DNA from: Blastococcus litoris
Lineage (GTDB): Bacteria; Actinomycetota; Actinomycetes; Mycobacteriales; Geodermatophilaceae
Reading direction: 5' to 3'
Assembly (NCBI RefSeq): GCF_003075095.1
Contig: NZ_QCZF01000003.1
Location: forward strand, 186,001 to 250,000
Length of the DNA stretch: 64,000 nt
How positions within the stretch are numbered: the first letter of the stretch is position 1; the number at the start of each line of letters is the position of its first letter. The notes below the pieces were generated by a model. The model saw only the letters and a program-made list of their open reading frames with translations, made no database searches and was not told the DNA's origin. This document shows positions 52,709 to 62,900 of this stretch, piece by piece. The position numbers and the translations under genes were made by a program.

Positions 52709-53183
52709 GGATGGGCGCACCGCGCCCGGAGCACGACGCCGACGTCCTGGTCATCGGCAGCGGCTTCGGTGGCAGCGTCGCGGCGCTGCGGCCGTCGGAG
52801 AAGGGCTACCGGGTCACCGTGCTCGAGGCCGGGCTGCGCTTCACCGACGACACCTTGCCCCGGACCTCATGGGATGTCCGCCGGTTCCTGTGGGCCCCCC
52901 GCCTGGGGCTCAAGGGGATCCAGCGGATCAGCAAGGTCGGCAAGGTGGTCGTCTTCGCCGGCGCCGTTCTTCCGGGACCGGCAGTGTTCGCACATCACCG
53001 ACTGACAGGACGAGCTGGCGCCCCGGTACGACCAGGCCAGCCGGATGCTCGGCGTCGTGCAGAAACCCGACGCTCACCGCCTACGACGAGGTGATGCGGT
53101 CGGTGGCCGAGGAGATGGGCGTCGGTTCGACCTTCACCCTGACACCGGTCGGGGTATTCCTCGGCCGCGAGCCACCCTCCTAG
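52705..53183 (+). pseudogene. Broken GMC (cholesterol-oxidase-like) flavoprotein gene
   Basis: The first 90 codons are clear: VLVIGSGFGGSVAALR, VTVLEAGLRFTDD, PRTSWDVRRFLWAP, then KVGKVVVFAGA. The next conserved segment (glycine-rich, then PPDA) is missing; reading continues in another frame with FFRDRQ and THITD-like words, an in-frame TGA where Trp is expected, then ASRMLGVVQ and, after an extra base at CAGAAACCC, in a third frame LTAYDEVMRSVAEEMGVGSTFTLTPVG (region 53080-53160). It ends at EPPS, far short of the usual 500+ aa. So a deletion, a nonsense codon and a frameshift have destroyed it. Confidence 0.85.
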
Positions 53184-53236
53184 CACGTCGGCACGCTCCG
53201 CCGGCCCACCGTCCCCGGCCGTTCCCTGGAGGAAAT

Positions 53237-54427
53237 TTGCCCGAGGAACCCTTCGTCGTCGTCGGCGCGTCCCTGGCCGGCTTGCGGGCGGTCGAGTCCG
53301 CCCGCAAGAGCGGCTACACCGGTCGGCTGATCCTTGTCGGGGCCGAGGAGCACCTGCCCTACGACCGGCCACCGCTGTCCAAGACCTTTCTCGACCCGGG
53401 CGACGAACCGGCGATGCCGCACCACCGCACCGAGGACGAGCTGCGCGCCCTGGACGTCGAGCTGCGGCTCGGCGTCCCCGCGACCGCGCTCGACACCGCC
53501 GGCCGGGAGATCATCCTTGGCGATGACGAGTGGCTGCGCTACGAGCGGCTGGTCATCGCCACCGGTGCGCGCGCCCGCCAGCTGCCCGGGAAGCAGCTCG
53601 ACGGGATGCACACCCTGCGCACCGTCGAGGACGCCCGCAGCATCCGCCGGGCCCTGGACGCTGGCTGCCGCACGGTCGTCGTCGGTGGTGGCTTCATCGG
53701 GTCCGAGGTCGCCTCGGCCGCCCGCAAGCGGGACGTCGACGTCACCATCCTCGAGGCGGCCCCGCTGCCGCTCGTTCGTGCCGTCGGCGAGCAGATGGCC
53801 GCCCCGTGCGCAGACCTTCACGCCCGCAACGGCACCGAGCTGCGGTGCGGTGTCTCCGTTACCGGGCTCGAAGGCGAGGATCGCGTCGAAGGCGTCGCGC
53901 TGTCCGACGGCTCGGTCCTGCCCGCCGATCTCGTCGTCGTCGGCATCGGCGCCGACCCCGTCACCGACTGGCTCACCGATTCAGGACTGCAGGTCGACGA
54001 CGGCGTCGTCTGCGACGAGACACTGCGCGCCGACACCGAGGTGTACGCCGCGGGGGACGTCGCCCGCTGGCCCAACCCGCTCTTCGGCCGGACGATGCGC
54101 CTGGAGCACTGGACGTCGGCCGCCGAGCAAGGCGCCGCAGCCGCGCGCAACGCTCTGGCCCCCGCCGAGGCCACCCCGTACGGCACCGTTCCTTACTTCT
54201 GGTCGGACTGGTACACCGACAAGTTGCAGATGGTCGGCATCACCGCCGCCGACGAGGTCACCGTGATCGGGGACCTGGACGGCACTCGGTGGCTCGCGCT
54301 GTACCGCCATGAGGACCTGCTCGTGGGCGCCCTCGCGTTAAACATGCCGGGCAAGATCATGAAATATCGGGCGATGATCGGACGGCGAACCGCCTGGCAG
54401 GACGCTCTCGCCTTCGCTGGTCGATGA
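53237..54427 (+). CDS. FAD-dependent ferredoxin reductase (BphA4/PdR type)
   Basis: A 396-aa reductase. FAD motif VVVGASLAGLRAVESAR at the start, YDRPPLSKTFL, the NAD(P) motif VVVGGGFIGSEVASAAR and the second FAD motif EVYAAGDVARWPN follow, with a C-terminal domain containing YFWSDWYTDKLQMVG typical of this family. TTG 53237 is chosen: GGAGGA lies 5 nt upstream and the conserved domain begins at once. It would reduce the 3Fe-4S ferredoxin for the P450. Confidence 0.93.
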   Translation: MPEEPFVVVGASLAGLRAVESARKSGYTGRLILVGAEEHLPYDRPPLSKTFLDPGDEPAMPHHRTEDELRALDVELRLGVPATALDTAGREIILGDDEWLRYERLVIATGARARQLPGKQLDGMHTLRTVEDARSIRRALDAGCRTVVVGGGFIGSEVASAARKRDVDVTILEAAPLPLVRAVGEQMAAPCADLHARNGTELRCGVSVTGLEGEDRVEGVALSDGSVLPADLVVVGIGADPVTDWLTDSGLQVDDGVVCDETLRADTEVYAAGDVARWPNPLFGRTMRLEHWTSAAEQGAAAARNALAPAEATPYGTVPYFWSDWYTDKLQMVGITAADEVTVIGDLDGTRWLALYRHEDLLVGALALNMPGKIMKYRAMIGRRTAWQDALAFAGR

Positions 54428-54578
54428 GATGCGCAGATCCCAGTCGCCCGGCAGTTGCCGCGTGCCATTTCGGGTGACGGCCGACCTGGCCTGCCACGGA
54501 ACGCACGCCGAAGACCAGGAAGAGGACCAGCCATGAGAAGTGCATCGGAGATTTGCTCAAGTTGGATGCCGGTGCCGC

Positions 54579-55088
54579 ATGAGTGAGGCCGACGGCGTGC
54601 TCGCGGACTGGGCCGCCGGCTTCAATCACCGGTCCACAGCGGCGGACGTCCTGCCAGCGCACCACCCGGAGTGCCTCGGCTGCGGGCCGGACAATGCACA
54701 CGGTCATCACCTCCAGGTGCGGCGCGCCGGTGAACGCGTAGTGAGCGAGCACGTCTTCGATGCCCGGCACGTCGGCGCGCCAGGCATCGCTCACGGTGGC
54801 GCGGTGGCGACCGTCGTCGACGACCTCTTCGGGTTCGTCCTCTACCTCGTGGGAGAGCCGGCCGTCACCCGGCACCTGGAGGTCGACTATCACGCCCCGG
54901 TGCTGCTCCAGCGTCGCTATGTGCTCGAGGCCCGATTGGAACGGCGGGAAGGCCGCAAGCTGTTCGTCGAGGCCACCGGGACCGATGACGCCGGCAACAC
55001 AGCGTTCACCGCGAAGGCGCTGTTCGTCGTCGTGCCACTCCAGCACTTCGCCGGCGCAGCGGCAGGAGATCCGCCCGTCGCACCCTGA
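54579..55088 (+). CDS. PaaI-type hotdog-fold thioesterase
   Basis: A 169-aa protein with HPECLGCGPDNAHGHHLQV, then APGIAHGGAVATVVDDLFGF (the PaaI-like GGxxxxxxD helix) and HLEVDYHAPVLLQRRYVLEA. Acyl-CoA thioesterases of this type release acids from CoA esters. ATG 54579 gives the family-like start; a GTG at 54540 would lengthen it. A 17-codon frame from ATG 54533 with a good AGGAAGAGG site overlaps it and could aid translation. Probably co-transcribed with the P450 operon. Confidence 0.85.
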   Translation: MSEADGVLADWAAGFNHRSTAADVLPAHHPECLGCGPDNAHGHHLQVRRAGERVVSEHVFDARHVGAPGIAHGGAVATVVDDLFGFVLYLVGEPAVTRHLEVDYHAPVLLQRRYVLEARLERREGRKLFVEATGTDDAGNTAFTAKALFVVVPLQHFAGAAAGDPPVAP

Positions 55089-55338
55089 GCATCGACTCAA
55101 GGGGACGATGCCTTCTCTTCACGACATCGACGAGGGCGCGTATCCGACGTGCTGGAGAAGTGCAGCAACCGGCATAGCAAGACGGTGTTGCGTCGGCGGG
55201 TGAGTGCGAACCCGAGTGGACTCGGTGACCGCCTGCGCCCGTGCGCTTCAGGCTTGGGGTGGTGCCCGGGACGTTTGTTCAGCCCCCAGGGGCTCAGCGA
55301 GGATCATCGTCTAACCGTCCGGAGGGCACCGCGCCTGA

Positions 55339-55821
55339 CTACCGCCTGCGATGTCCTCGTCGGTGCAGGAGCAGTCCGGTGGCTGCGGTGGCTGCGATGA
55401 GGTCCTGGCTGAGGAGGGCGGCCGGCACGCCGAGCACCCGTTGCGGGAGGCGGTGCTGGTCGTAGGGGGAGGTGCCGGGCAGGAGCAGGGTGAGGTTGAA
55501 CGGTGCCCACCGTGCGATGGGCAGCAGCGCGGCGGCGGTGACGGTCCGTTGCGACCCGGGGTGGTCGCGTTCGCCCTCGCGCAGGAGCCAGAGGGCGATC
55601 AGGCCGTCCAGGGTCGCGCTGACGACTTCGGAGGCGCCGTGCCAGCGCGCGTGCGGGCCGTACTCCGGCCCGAACGTGTGCCGACGGTTCCAGTCGGCCA
55701 GCCATGGCAGGGTGGCGCTGGCGACGGCGGAGGCGGCGATCAGCCGCCGTCCCCACCGCCGCAGGTCTGGCCCGCGGGCCGACGTGCCCGTGGTCCTCCT
55801 GCCGGGAGTGCGCGCGCTCAT
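55339..55821 (-). CDS. Hypothetical membrane protein
   Basis: A 160-aa protein starting with a basic N terminus (GRRTTGTSARGPDLRRWGRRL) and four moderately hydrophobic segments including LIAASAVASATLPWL, VSATLDGLIALWLL and LGVPAALLSQDLIAATAATG. Its ATG overlaps the MMPL gene stop as ATGA, so it is translated with that transporter. No family recognised. Confidence 0.7.
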   Translation of the reverse strand: MSARTPGRRTTGTSARGPDLRRWGRRLIAASAVASATLPWLADWNRRHTFGPEYGPHARWHGASEVVSATLDGLIALWLLREGERDHPGSQRTVTAAALLPIARWAPFNLTLLLPGTSPYDQHRLPQRVLGVPAALLSQDLIAATAATGLLLHRRGHRRR

Positions 55822-58172
55822 CGGCTCGGGGTGGACACCGGTTCTTCGGCGGTCCGCCGTTCCGGCGCGGCGGCGTCCTGTCTCTGCCGGTCGAGCTGCT
55901 GGAGGAGCTTGTCTCCCTCGACGTCGAGGTCGGGCAGGAGGCGGTCCAGCCATCGGGGCAGCCACCAGGCCCGGTCGCCGAACATGGACATCACCGCCGG
56001 GACCAGGGTGAGGCGGATGAGGAACGCGTCGATGGTGATGCCGATGGCCAGGGCGAAGCCCATCTGCTTGACCATCGGGTCGGCGTTGAAGATGAACCCG
56101 CTGAAGACGGCGATCATGATGACGGCCGCGGCCACCACGACCCGGCTGGCCTGGGTGAACCCGTCCACCACGCTGTCGGTGCCGTGGTGGCCGTGGACGT
56201 GGGACTCGCGCATGGAGGACACCAGGAAGATCTGGTAGTCCATCGCCAGCCCGTACAGCACGCCGGTGACGATGATCGGCAGCATGCTCATCACCGGCGT
56301 GGTGGTGTCGAACCCGAAGACCTCGTTCAGCCAGCCCCACTGGAACACCGCGGTGGTGGCGCCGAAGGTGGCCAGGATGCTGAGCAGGAAGCCGGCGGTG
56401 GCCTTGATCGGGACGAGGACCGAGCGGAAGACCAGCAGCAGCACCAGCAGCGACAGGCCGAGGACCACGGCGAGGTAGAGCGGCAGGACCTCGGCCAGGC
56501 GCTCGGACATGTCGATCCCGATGGCGGTGAGGCCGGTGACGCCGAGGTCGATGCCGAACTCGTCGGCGTAGCGATCGGCGCGGTCGCGGATCTGGGTGAC
56601 CAGTTCCTCGGTGGCTTCGTCGGTCGGTCCGCTGGTGGGGATGACCGAGAGCACCGCGGTGGCGCCGTCCTGACTGAGCCCGGCCGGGATGGCGGTCTGC
56701 ACGCCGTCCAGCGCGCCGAGGTCGCCAACCACCTCCTGCAGGGCCTGCTGGTCCAGGGGTGTGCCCGGCTGAGTGGAGCTGGCGACCGCGACGAGGGGGC
56801 CGTTGAAGCCTTCCCCGAAGCTGTCCGCGACGGCGTCGTACCCGTCCCGCTGCGGCGTGCCGCTGCTGTAGCTCTCCGCCGAGGGCATGCCCAGCCGCAT
56901 GCTCGTCATCGGCGCGGCCAGCAGGGCGGTGACCGCGACGACGGCCAGGACGACCAGCAGTCGGTGCCGCACGACGAAGCCGGACCACTGCCGCGACGGG
57001 GAGCGCGACCGGTCGGCATGTCCGGCCGCGCGGCGGCGGGCCGCCGGCGAGCAGATCCGCTCCTTGAGCAGGCCCAGCAGGGCGGGCAGGAAGGTCAGCG
57101 CGACGAGCACGGCGATGGCGACGGTGGCGGCGGCGATGAGGGCCATGACACTGAGCAGCGAGATGCCGACCACCAGCATGGCGGTCAGGGCGATGACGAC
57201 CGTGGTTCCGGCGAAGAAGACGGCGCTGCCGGCGGTGCCGACCGCGCGGGCCGTGGCCTCCTGGGCGTCCAGCCCCTTGTTCAGGATGAGCCAGCGCTGC
57301 CGGTTGACGATGAACAGGGCGTAGTCGATGCCCACTGCCAGGCCGAGCATGAGTGCCAGGACGACCGAGATCGAGTTGAGCTGGAACAGGTGCCCCAGGG
57401 CGAAGGCCCCGCCGATGCCGGTGGCCACCCCGACCAGCGCGTTGGCCAGCGGCAGGCCGGCGGCGACCACGGAGCCGAGGGTGACCAGCAGGACGAGGGC
57501 CGCGACACCGACGCCCACGATCTCCGCGACCCCGATGACCTCGGGGATCTCTTGCAGGGTGGCGCCGGGGAGCACCGCGATGCCGGCGTCCTCCGCCGGT
57601 GCCTCCGCGGCCGCGACTGTGTCGCCGACCGTCCCGGCGGGCAGCTCGAAGAGCTGGTCGGTGAACTGGAACTGCAGGAGCGCCACCCGCCCGTCGGGGG
57701 ACACGGTCACCCCGAGCACCGGCTGGCCGTCGACCACCAGCATGCCGGCCGGCGGGGCAGCCGGCGCCTGCTCCGGGTTCCCGGGCGGGCTCCCACCCGG
57801 GGGTGCGGGCGCGCCGCCGCGCTCGGATTGGGCGGCGATCAGTTCCGCCGGGTCGACGACGTGCTCGACGGCATAGACGTTCGCGACCGACTCGGCGACC
57901 GCGGCGGCCAGGGCCAGGGAGTCGAGGCGCTCACCCTCGGGCGCCTGGAACACGATCGAGCCCTGCCCGCCCGCCGCCTCCGGCAGCTCCCGGCCCAGCT
58001 GGTCGATGACCTCCTGCGCCGGCGTGCCGTCGATCCGGAACTCGGTGCTCAACCGCGGCGGATTCAGCACGAGAGCGCCGATCAGGACCGCCAACAGCAG
58101 CACCCAGGCGCCGATCGCACGCAGCGGATGACGGTAGGCCGCCCGTCCCACGCGGTAGAGAAACGTCGACAC
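55818..58172 (-). CDS. MMPL/RND family transporter
   Basis: A 784-aa protein with two repeated halves, each one N-terminal helix, a large extracytoplasmic domain and five or six helices. The proton-relay motif region GLAVGIDYALFIVNR is in the first half and ITGVLYGLAMDYQIFLVSSMRE-like (VLYGLAMDYQIFL) in the second, as in MMPL/HpnN families. It should export lipids or toxic hydrophobics. GTG 58172 is chosen over TTG 58202 because AGGGGGA precedes it. Divergent from a TetR gene, with an operator between them. Confidence 0.92.
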   Translation of the reverse strand: MSTFLYRVGRAAYRHPLRAIGAWVLLLAVLIGALVLNPPRLSTEFRIDGTPAQEVIDQLGRELPEAAGGQGSIVFQAPEGERLDSLALAAAVAESVANVYAVEHVVDPAELIAAQSERGGAPAPPGGSPPGNPEQAPAAPPAGMLVVDGQPVLGVTVSPDGRVALLQFQFTDQLFELPAGTVGDTVAAAEAPAEDAGIAVLPGATLQEIPEVIGVAEIVGVGVAALVLLVTLGSVVAAGLPLANALVGVATGIGGAFALGHLFQLNSISVVLALMLGLAVGIDYALFIVNRQRWLILNKGLDAQEATARAVGTAGSAVFFAGTTVVIALTAMLVVGISLLSVMALIAAATVAIAVLVALTFLPALLGLLKERICSPAARRRAAGHADRSRSPSRQWSGFVVRHRLLVVLAVVAVTALLAAPMTSMRLGMPSAESYSSGTPQRDGYDAVADSFGEGFNGPLVAVASSTQPGTPLDQQALQEVVGDLGALDGVQTAIPAGLSQDGATAVLSVIPTSGPTDEATEELVTQIRDRADRYADEFGIDLGVTGLTAIGIDMSERLAEVLPLYLAVVLGLSLLVLLLVFRSVLVPIKATAGFLLSILATFGATTAVFQWGWLNEVFGFDTTTPVMSMLPIIVTGVLYGLAMDYQIFLVSSMRESHVHGHHGTDSVVDGFTQASRVVVAAAVIMIAVFSGFIFNADPMVKQMGFALAIGITIDAFLIRLTLVPAVMSMFGDRAWWLPRWLDRLLPDLDVEGDKLLQQLDRQRQDAAAPERRTAEEPVSTPSR

Positions 58173-58217
58173 GGGGTCCCCCTGGCTCGTCTCACCCGAC
58201 AACCATGATCATCGAAG

Positions 58218-58233
58218 TGATAGTCAACTATCA
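58218..58233. promoter_or_regulatory. Probable TetR operator upstream of MMPL/TetR pair
   Basis: Perfect palindrome TGATAGT-CA-ACTATCA in the 127-bp divergent gap; a partial copy (CGATAGC) lies 8 bp further on. It is the only AT-rich dyad in the gap. Confidence 0.7.
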
Positions 58234-58299
58234 GGCGGAACGATAGCATCGGCCGGGCAACGACGTGACGGACCTGATGACGGCGCCCGGGAGGACACG

Positions 58300-58971
58300 A
58301 TGGCCGACGAGGCGGTGAAGACCCGGCGACGCGACGCGACCTCCAACACCGAACGGCTGATCACCGCCGCGCGCAGCGTCTTCGCCCGGAACGGGCAGGC
58401 GTCGCTGGAGGAGATCGCCGCCGAGGCCGGGCTGGGCATCGCCACCCTGTACCGGCACTTCCCCAACCGCGAGCTGCTGACCCGCGCGGTCTACCGGTCC
58501 ATCTTCGACACCGAACTCGTCCCCCTGCTCACCGAGTCCTGTGCCCAGAGCACCCCCAGGGCCACCTTCATGGCGATCGCCGACCGCCTGTTGGACCTGG
58601 TCGACAGGGAGCGCGGGCTGATCGCGTCCTCGGCGAACTTCGCCGTGCTCACCGATGAACTGCTGCGGGACTTCGTCGACCCCTTCGCCATCCTGCTGCG
58701 ACGGGCCCAGCACGCCGGCGAGATCAGGGCCGACCTGCAACCCCACGACATTCCGCGCATCTTCAGCATGCTCCTGGTCGGTCTCTCCACCCCCCGAGCA
58801 ACCCCCGCCGTCCGCCGCCGCTACCTCTCCCTGGCCTTCGACGCGCTCAACCCGCCGGGCGCTGAGCCGCTGCCGCCGCTCGACGAGCAGGACGCCACCG
58901 AGGGACTCCGAACCGGAGTGGCCACGCTCCGCATCGCCAGTTCCCTCTCCGGCCCCGATGAACGGCCCTGA
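58300..58971 (+). CDS. TetR family transcriptional regulator
   Basis: A 223-aa regulator: TERLITAARSVFARNGQ and the helix-turn-helix ASLEEIAAEAGLGIATLYRHFPNRELL. The C-terminal domain is of the TetR_C_33-like, helical type, unassigned to a ligand. Divergent from MMPL and overlapping the next gene by 14 bp, so it likely represses the transporter and is itself coupled to the MarR-type gene. Confidence 0.93.
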   Translation: MADEAVKTRRRDATSNTERLITAARSVFARNGQASLEEIAAEAGLGIATLYRHFPNRELLTRAVYRSIFDTELVPLLTESCAQSTPRATFMAIADRLLDLVDRERGLIASSANFAVLTDELLRDFVDPFAILLRRAQHAGEIRADLQPHDIPRIFSMLLVGLSTPRATPAVRRRYLSLAFDALNPPGAEPLPPLDEQDATEGLRTGVATLRIASSLSGPDERP

Positions 58972-59539
58972 CCCGGGGGTCTCGCACCGTCGAGGCCCAT
59001 CCGGTCCACCCGTCGAGCGGCCGGCAGGCGGGGACCCGACCCACCGGCATGTCCCCGATCGAGCAGACCTCCTCGAGCTGGTCGAGCGGCTGGCGCTCGA
59101 ACTCTGCCGACTGGCCATTCCACCCATGCCGGCGCGCGTGCTGGCCTACGCCCTCGTCGCCGATCACGACACCCATACCGCCGGACAGTTCGCCGAAGGT
59201 CTGGATGTCAGCCCCGCCGCCATCTCCGGCGCCCTGCACCAGTTGATGGACCTCGGCCTCGTCGAACGCACCAGAGAGCCAGGAGTCCGCAGCGACCTCT
59301 ACGCGCTGGCTCAGCACAATCCCCTACCGCGCTACCTGGCATCCAGGATCCAACGGGTGCGCACCGCCGAGGACAGACTCACCGACGCAGTCCAGTCCCT
59401 TCGCAGAGGCACGCCAGGCGGCACCCGGATCTCCGAAGCCCTCGCCTTCGCCGCCTTCCTCCGCACCGAGTTGGGCGATGCCATCGCCCGGTGGCAGGAG
59501 AGCCCACGGCCTGAATCTGACGAGACCGCAGGCGGCTGA
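58958..59539 (+). CDS. MarR/GbsR-type winged-helix regulator
   Basis: A 193-aa protein. After a Pro/Arg-rich N terminus it has LVERLALELCRLAIPPMPARVLAYALVAD and HTAGQFAEGLDVSPAAISGALHQLMDLGLVERTREPG (spans shown as parts of residues 30-115), the MarR/GbsR-type winged helix. ATG 58958 is within the end of the TetR gene. It lies beside the MMPL module and may respond to the same compound. Confidence 0.85.
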   Translation: MNGPDPGVSHRRGPSGPPVERPAGGDPTHRHVPDRADLLELVERLALELCRLAIPPMPARVLAYALVADHDTHTAGQFAEGLDVSPAAISGALHQLMDLGLVERTREPGVRSDLYALAQHNPLPRYLASRIQRVRTAEDRLTDAVQSLRRGTPGGTRISEALAFAAFLRTELGDAIARWQESPRPESDETAGG

Positions 59540-59949
59540 CTCGGGGAAGGAAGCGACCGCCGTCCGTCGCGCTGCGACGGGGCGCGCCCAGTGCGCCAGG
59601 CCGGCGTGAGACGCCTCGTCCGGTCCCACCGTCTTGCGCCACGGGTCGGTGCTCGTCGGCCTGTCGGTACTTGCCGCTTGCCGGCGATCGTGGATCCGAA
59701 AGCAGGGGAGTGTGTCGCTCAACGCCAATAATCAACCGAGAGCCGCCGCAAAGTCCTAACCCAATCATTCATTACCGTGATCACCCAATAATCCAGTAGC
59801 CCGCCCCGGACAACCAAGTCGTCAACAGGTTCCTGCACCGCCCAAGGCCTCACTGAAGGACGGCACGCATGCTACCCTTGCGGGTAGTTCGGGCCCCGCT
59901 TCGCGGGGCCCATCGCCGTTTCTAGGGGTGACCTGTTGGTCATTATTGG
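59540..59949. other. Repeat-bearing region upstream of the relaxase: candidate oriT and promoter
   Basis: About 410 bp, visibly AT-richer around 59,720-59,800. CCAATAAT occurs at 59725-59732 and 59785-59792; CACCCAATAAT (59782-59792) has a perfect inverted copy ATTATTGGGTG at 59942-59952, running into the relaxase start. CTACCC-TTGC-GGGTAG (59872-59887) forms a hairpin directly before a stronger one. Relaxase origins typically lie just upstream of the relaxase gene with such repeats, but the nick site is not identified. Confidence 0.45.
59891..59911. terminator. Strong hairpin upstream of the relaxase gene
   Basis: GGGCCCCGC and complement, 9-bp stem with a 3-nt TTC loop, followed by ATCGCCGTTTCT. 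It may end transcription coming from the MarR gene or be part of the candidate oriT. Confidence 0.6.
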
Positions 59950-62900
59950 GTGGCGTTGAAAATGCACGGGGGAATGAAGGTGTACGTCGGCGACCCGGCC
60001 GCCGCCCGCGCCTATGTGGAGGCTGATCGGGGTCGGGCCGATGACTACTACCTGGCCGAGGGCACCGGCTTCGCCCGCCGCTTCACCGCCACCGACGCCC
60101 GCGTGACCGAACTGGCCCCGTTGACCGGCGACGGATACGAGACCTGGGTGGCCGGCCACGACCCGGACACCGACCAGCCGCGGGGGCAGCTGCGCGACGA
60201 CGACCGGGCGGTGCGGTTCGTCGAGGTGGTGGTCAACGGCCCGAAAACCTGGTCGCTGGCCGCCGCACTGCACCCGGACATCGCCGCCGCGTACGAGGCG
60301 GCGCAGGACCGCGCGGCCGAGCAGATCATCGGCTGGCTCTCGCAGCACGCCACCACCAGGGTCGGCCCGCGCGGCGGGCAGGTGCAGGTGCCGCTGCAGG
60401 TGCTGGAGGCGGCGACGGTGCGGCACTACACCTCCCGCGCCGGCGATCCGCACTGGCATCTGCACCTGCAGATCCTGTCCCGCGTGTTCGCCGTCGGAAA
60501 ATGGCGCGGGCTGCACACCGTCGGGGTCCGCGACTCGCTCGGGGCGATCAACGGCATCGGGCACGCGGCGATGGCGTGTGACCCGGAATTGAACGCCGCG
60601 TTCGCCGCGCACGGCTACACGAAGGACGCTACTGGAGAAATACTGGAGCTCGCCGACTATGTCGGCCCGTTCAGCGCGCGGAACGCGCAGATCGCCCGGA
60701 ATGTGGACCGCTACGAAGCCGAGTGGACCGCCGCGCACCCCGGTGAACGGCCAGGCCCGGCGCTGCGGCGGGCGTGGGACGCCCGCGCCTGGGCCGACGG
60801 CCGCCCGGACAAGGTGGTTGCGCAGCGCGGGGTGACCCTCGACGAACGGTGGCGGGGGCAGCTGTTGGGGCTCGGCTACCGCGGCCCGGCCGGTCCCGTG
60901 GACCTTGCGCCCACCCAGGTCGGTGCCCTCGATCGGGAGGAGCTGGTGCAGCGCGCGTTGGCCCGGCTGGCGGCGGGCCGGTCGGCGTGGAACGCCGCGG
61001 ACGTCCGCGGCGAGGTCGAGCGGCTGATCGCCGCGGCGGGCGTCGTCGCCGGGGCGGCGGTGCGCCTCGAGCTGGCCGAGGACCTCGCCGCCCGCGCGAT
61101 GGACCGCTGCCTGCCACTGCTGGACCGCGACGGCGTCCCCGAGCACATCCGGGCCTGGACGTCGCGGCCGGTGCTCGCCGTCGAGGCCGAGCTGACCGCC
61201 CGCCTCGCCGCCCGCGCCAGGACCGGCGGACCGGAAACCGACCTGACACCCCCGGTCGACCTCGCGGCCGGCGCCGCGCGGCTGGATGCCGGCCAGGCCG
61301 CGGCGGTCGCCGCACTGGCCGGCGACCGGCCACTGGCCGTGGTGGAGGGTGCGGCCGGCGCCGGCAAGACCACCACCCTCGCCGCCACCCGCAACGTGCT
61401 CGACCAGCAGGGGCGCCGGCTGGTGGTCGTCACCCCGACGCTGAAGGCGGCCAAGGTCGCCGCCGCGGAGGTCGGGGCGGTCGCGGGGTCGGCGGCCCGG
61501 CTGGCCTTCCAGCACGGCTGGCGCTGGAACAACGACGGCGCCTGGACCCGGCTCGGTATCGGAGATCTCTGTCCGACCACGGGAGGTGTCTACGCCGGGC
61601 CGGGGGAGGGAGCGCGACTCCGCCCGGGGGACCTCCTCGTCGTCGACGAGGCCGGGATGCTGGATCAGGACACGGCCCGGGCCCTCCTGACGGTCGCCGA
61701 CGAGTGCCGGGTGCGCGTCGCCCTGCTCGGTGACCGGCATCAGCTCGCGGCGGTCGGGCGGGGTGGCGTGCTGGACCTCGCCGCGGCCCAGGTTGACCTG
61801 ACCGGGCACCTGACCCTGGACGGGGTACACCGCTTCACCCGCACCGACGCCACCGGCGCCACGACACCGGACAGCGACTACGCCGAGCTGACCCTGGCGA
61901 TGCGCGCCGGCGAGAACCCCGGGACGGTGTTCGACACTCTGCTGGCCCGCGGGCAGATCCGGCTGCACCCCGACGCGCAGGCGCTGCGGAAGGAGCTCGC
62001 CGCCACCGCGGCGCAGTGCTACACCGCGGGCGAGCGGGTGGCCGTGGTGGTCGCCATCCGTGAGCAGGCCGCCGCCCTCAATGCCGCCATCCGGGACCGG
62101 CTCGTCACCGACGGTCGGGTCGACGACCGGCGTGTGGTCGTGACCGGGGCCGGGGAGCGGATCGGCGTCGGCGACCGGATCGCCACCCGGCGCAACGACC
62201 GCGACCTGCAGGTCGCCAACCGCGACGTGTGGACGGTCACCGGCGTCGACCGGGACGGCGGGCTGCTCGTCACCCCCGACCGCACACCCCATGTCACCCC
62301 CGCCAGCGGCGGGTCCGCAGCTGTCACCCCCGCCGTTCCCCCGGCCGGGAACCGGGCGCGGGTGCTGCCCGCCGACTACGTCACCGCGCATGTGGAACTG
62401 GCCTACGCCACCACCGCGCACGGCATCCAAGGCGACACTGTGACCGCCGCCCACCTGGTGGTCGGCGAGGACACCGGCGCGGCCGCGGCCTACGTCGGGA
62501 TGACCCGCGGCCGAACCGCCAACACCGCCCACCTCGTCGCCGACGACCCCGCCGAGGCACGGGAGCAGTGGCTCGCGGTCTTCGCCCGCGACCGCGCCGA
62601 CCTCGGCCCCGCACACGCCGCCCGGCTGGCCGCCGCCGAAGCCACCCGCTACGCCACGCCCCGACCGCTGGAACAGTCGCTCGCCGACCTGCACTCTGCG
62701 TGGACGGCCGAGCAACGCTGCCTGGATCGGCTCGCCTCCGACCTGCCGCGCCGGGACGCGCTACGCGAGATCGTCGCGCTCAAGTCGGCCCACGCCGACC
62801 GGACCGCCGCGCTCACCGAGGCCTATCGGCAGACAGGGATCGACGCCCGACACGCCACGGCGCGGGCCGACGCCAGCGGCGCGGCCGTCACCGCCGAGAC

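Noticed and set aside
54533-54586. A 17-residue peptide gene overlapping the thioesterase start
   Set aside because: It has a good ribosome-binding site, but it is too short to support as a gene; mentioned only as a possible translation-coupling leader.
59872-62715. A 947-codon minus-strand frame opposite the relaxase
   Set aside because: Gly/Val/Arg/Pro/His-rich mirror of the strongly supported relaxase; no domain order.
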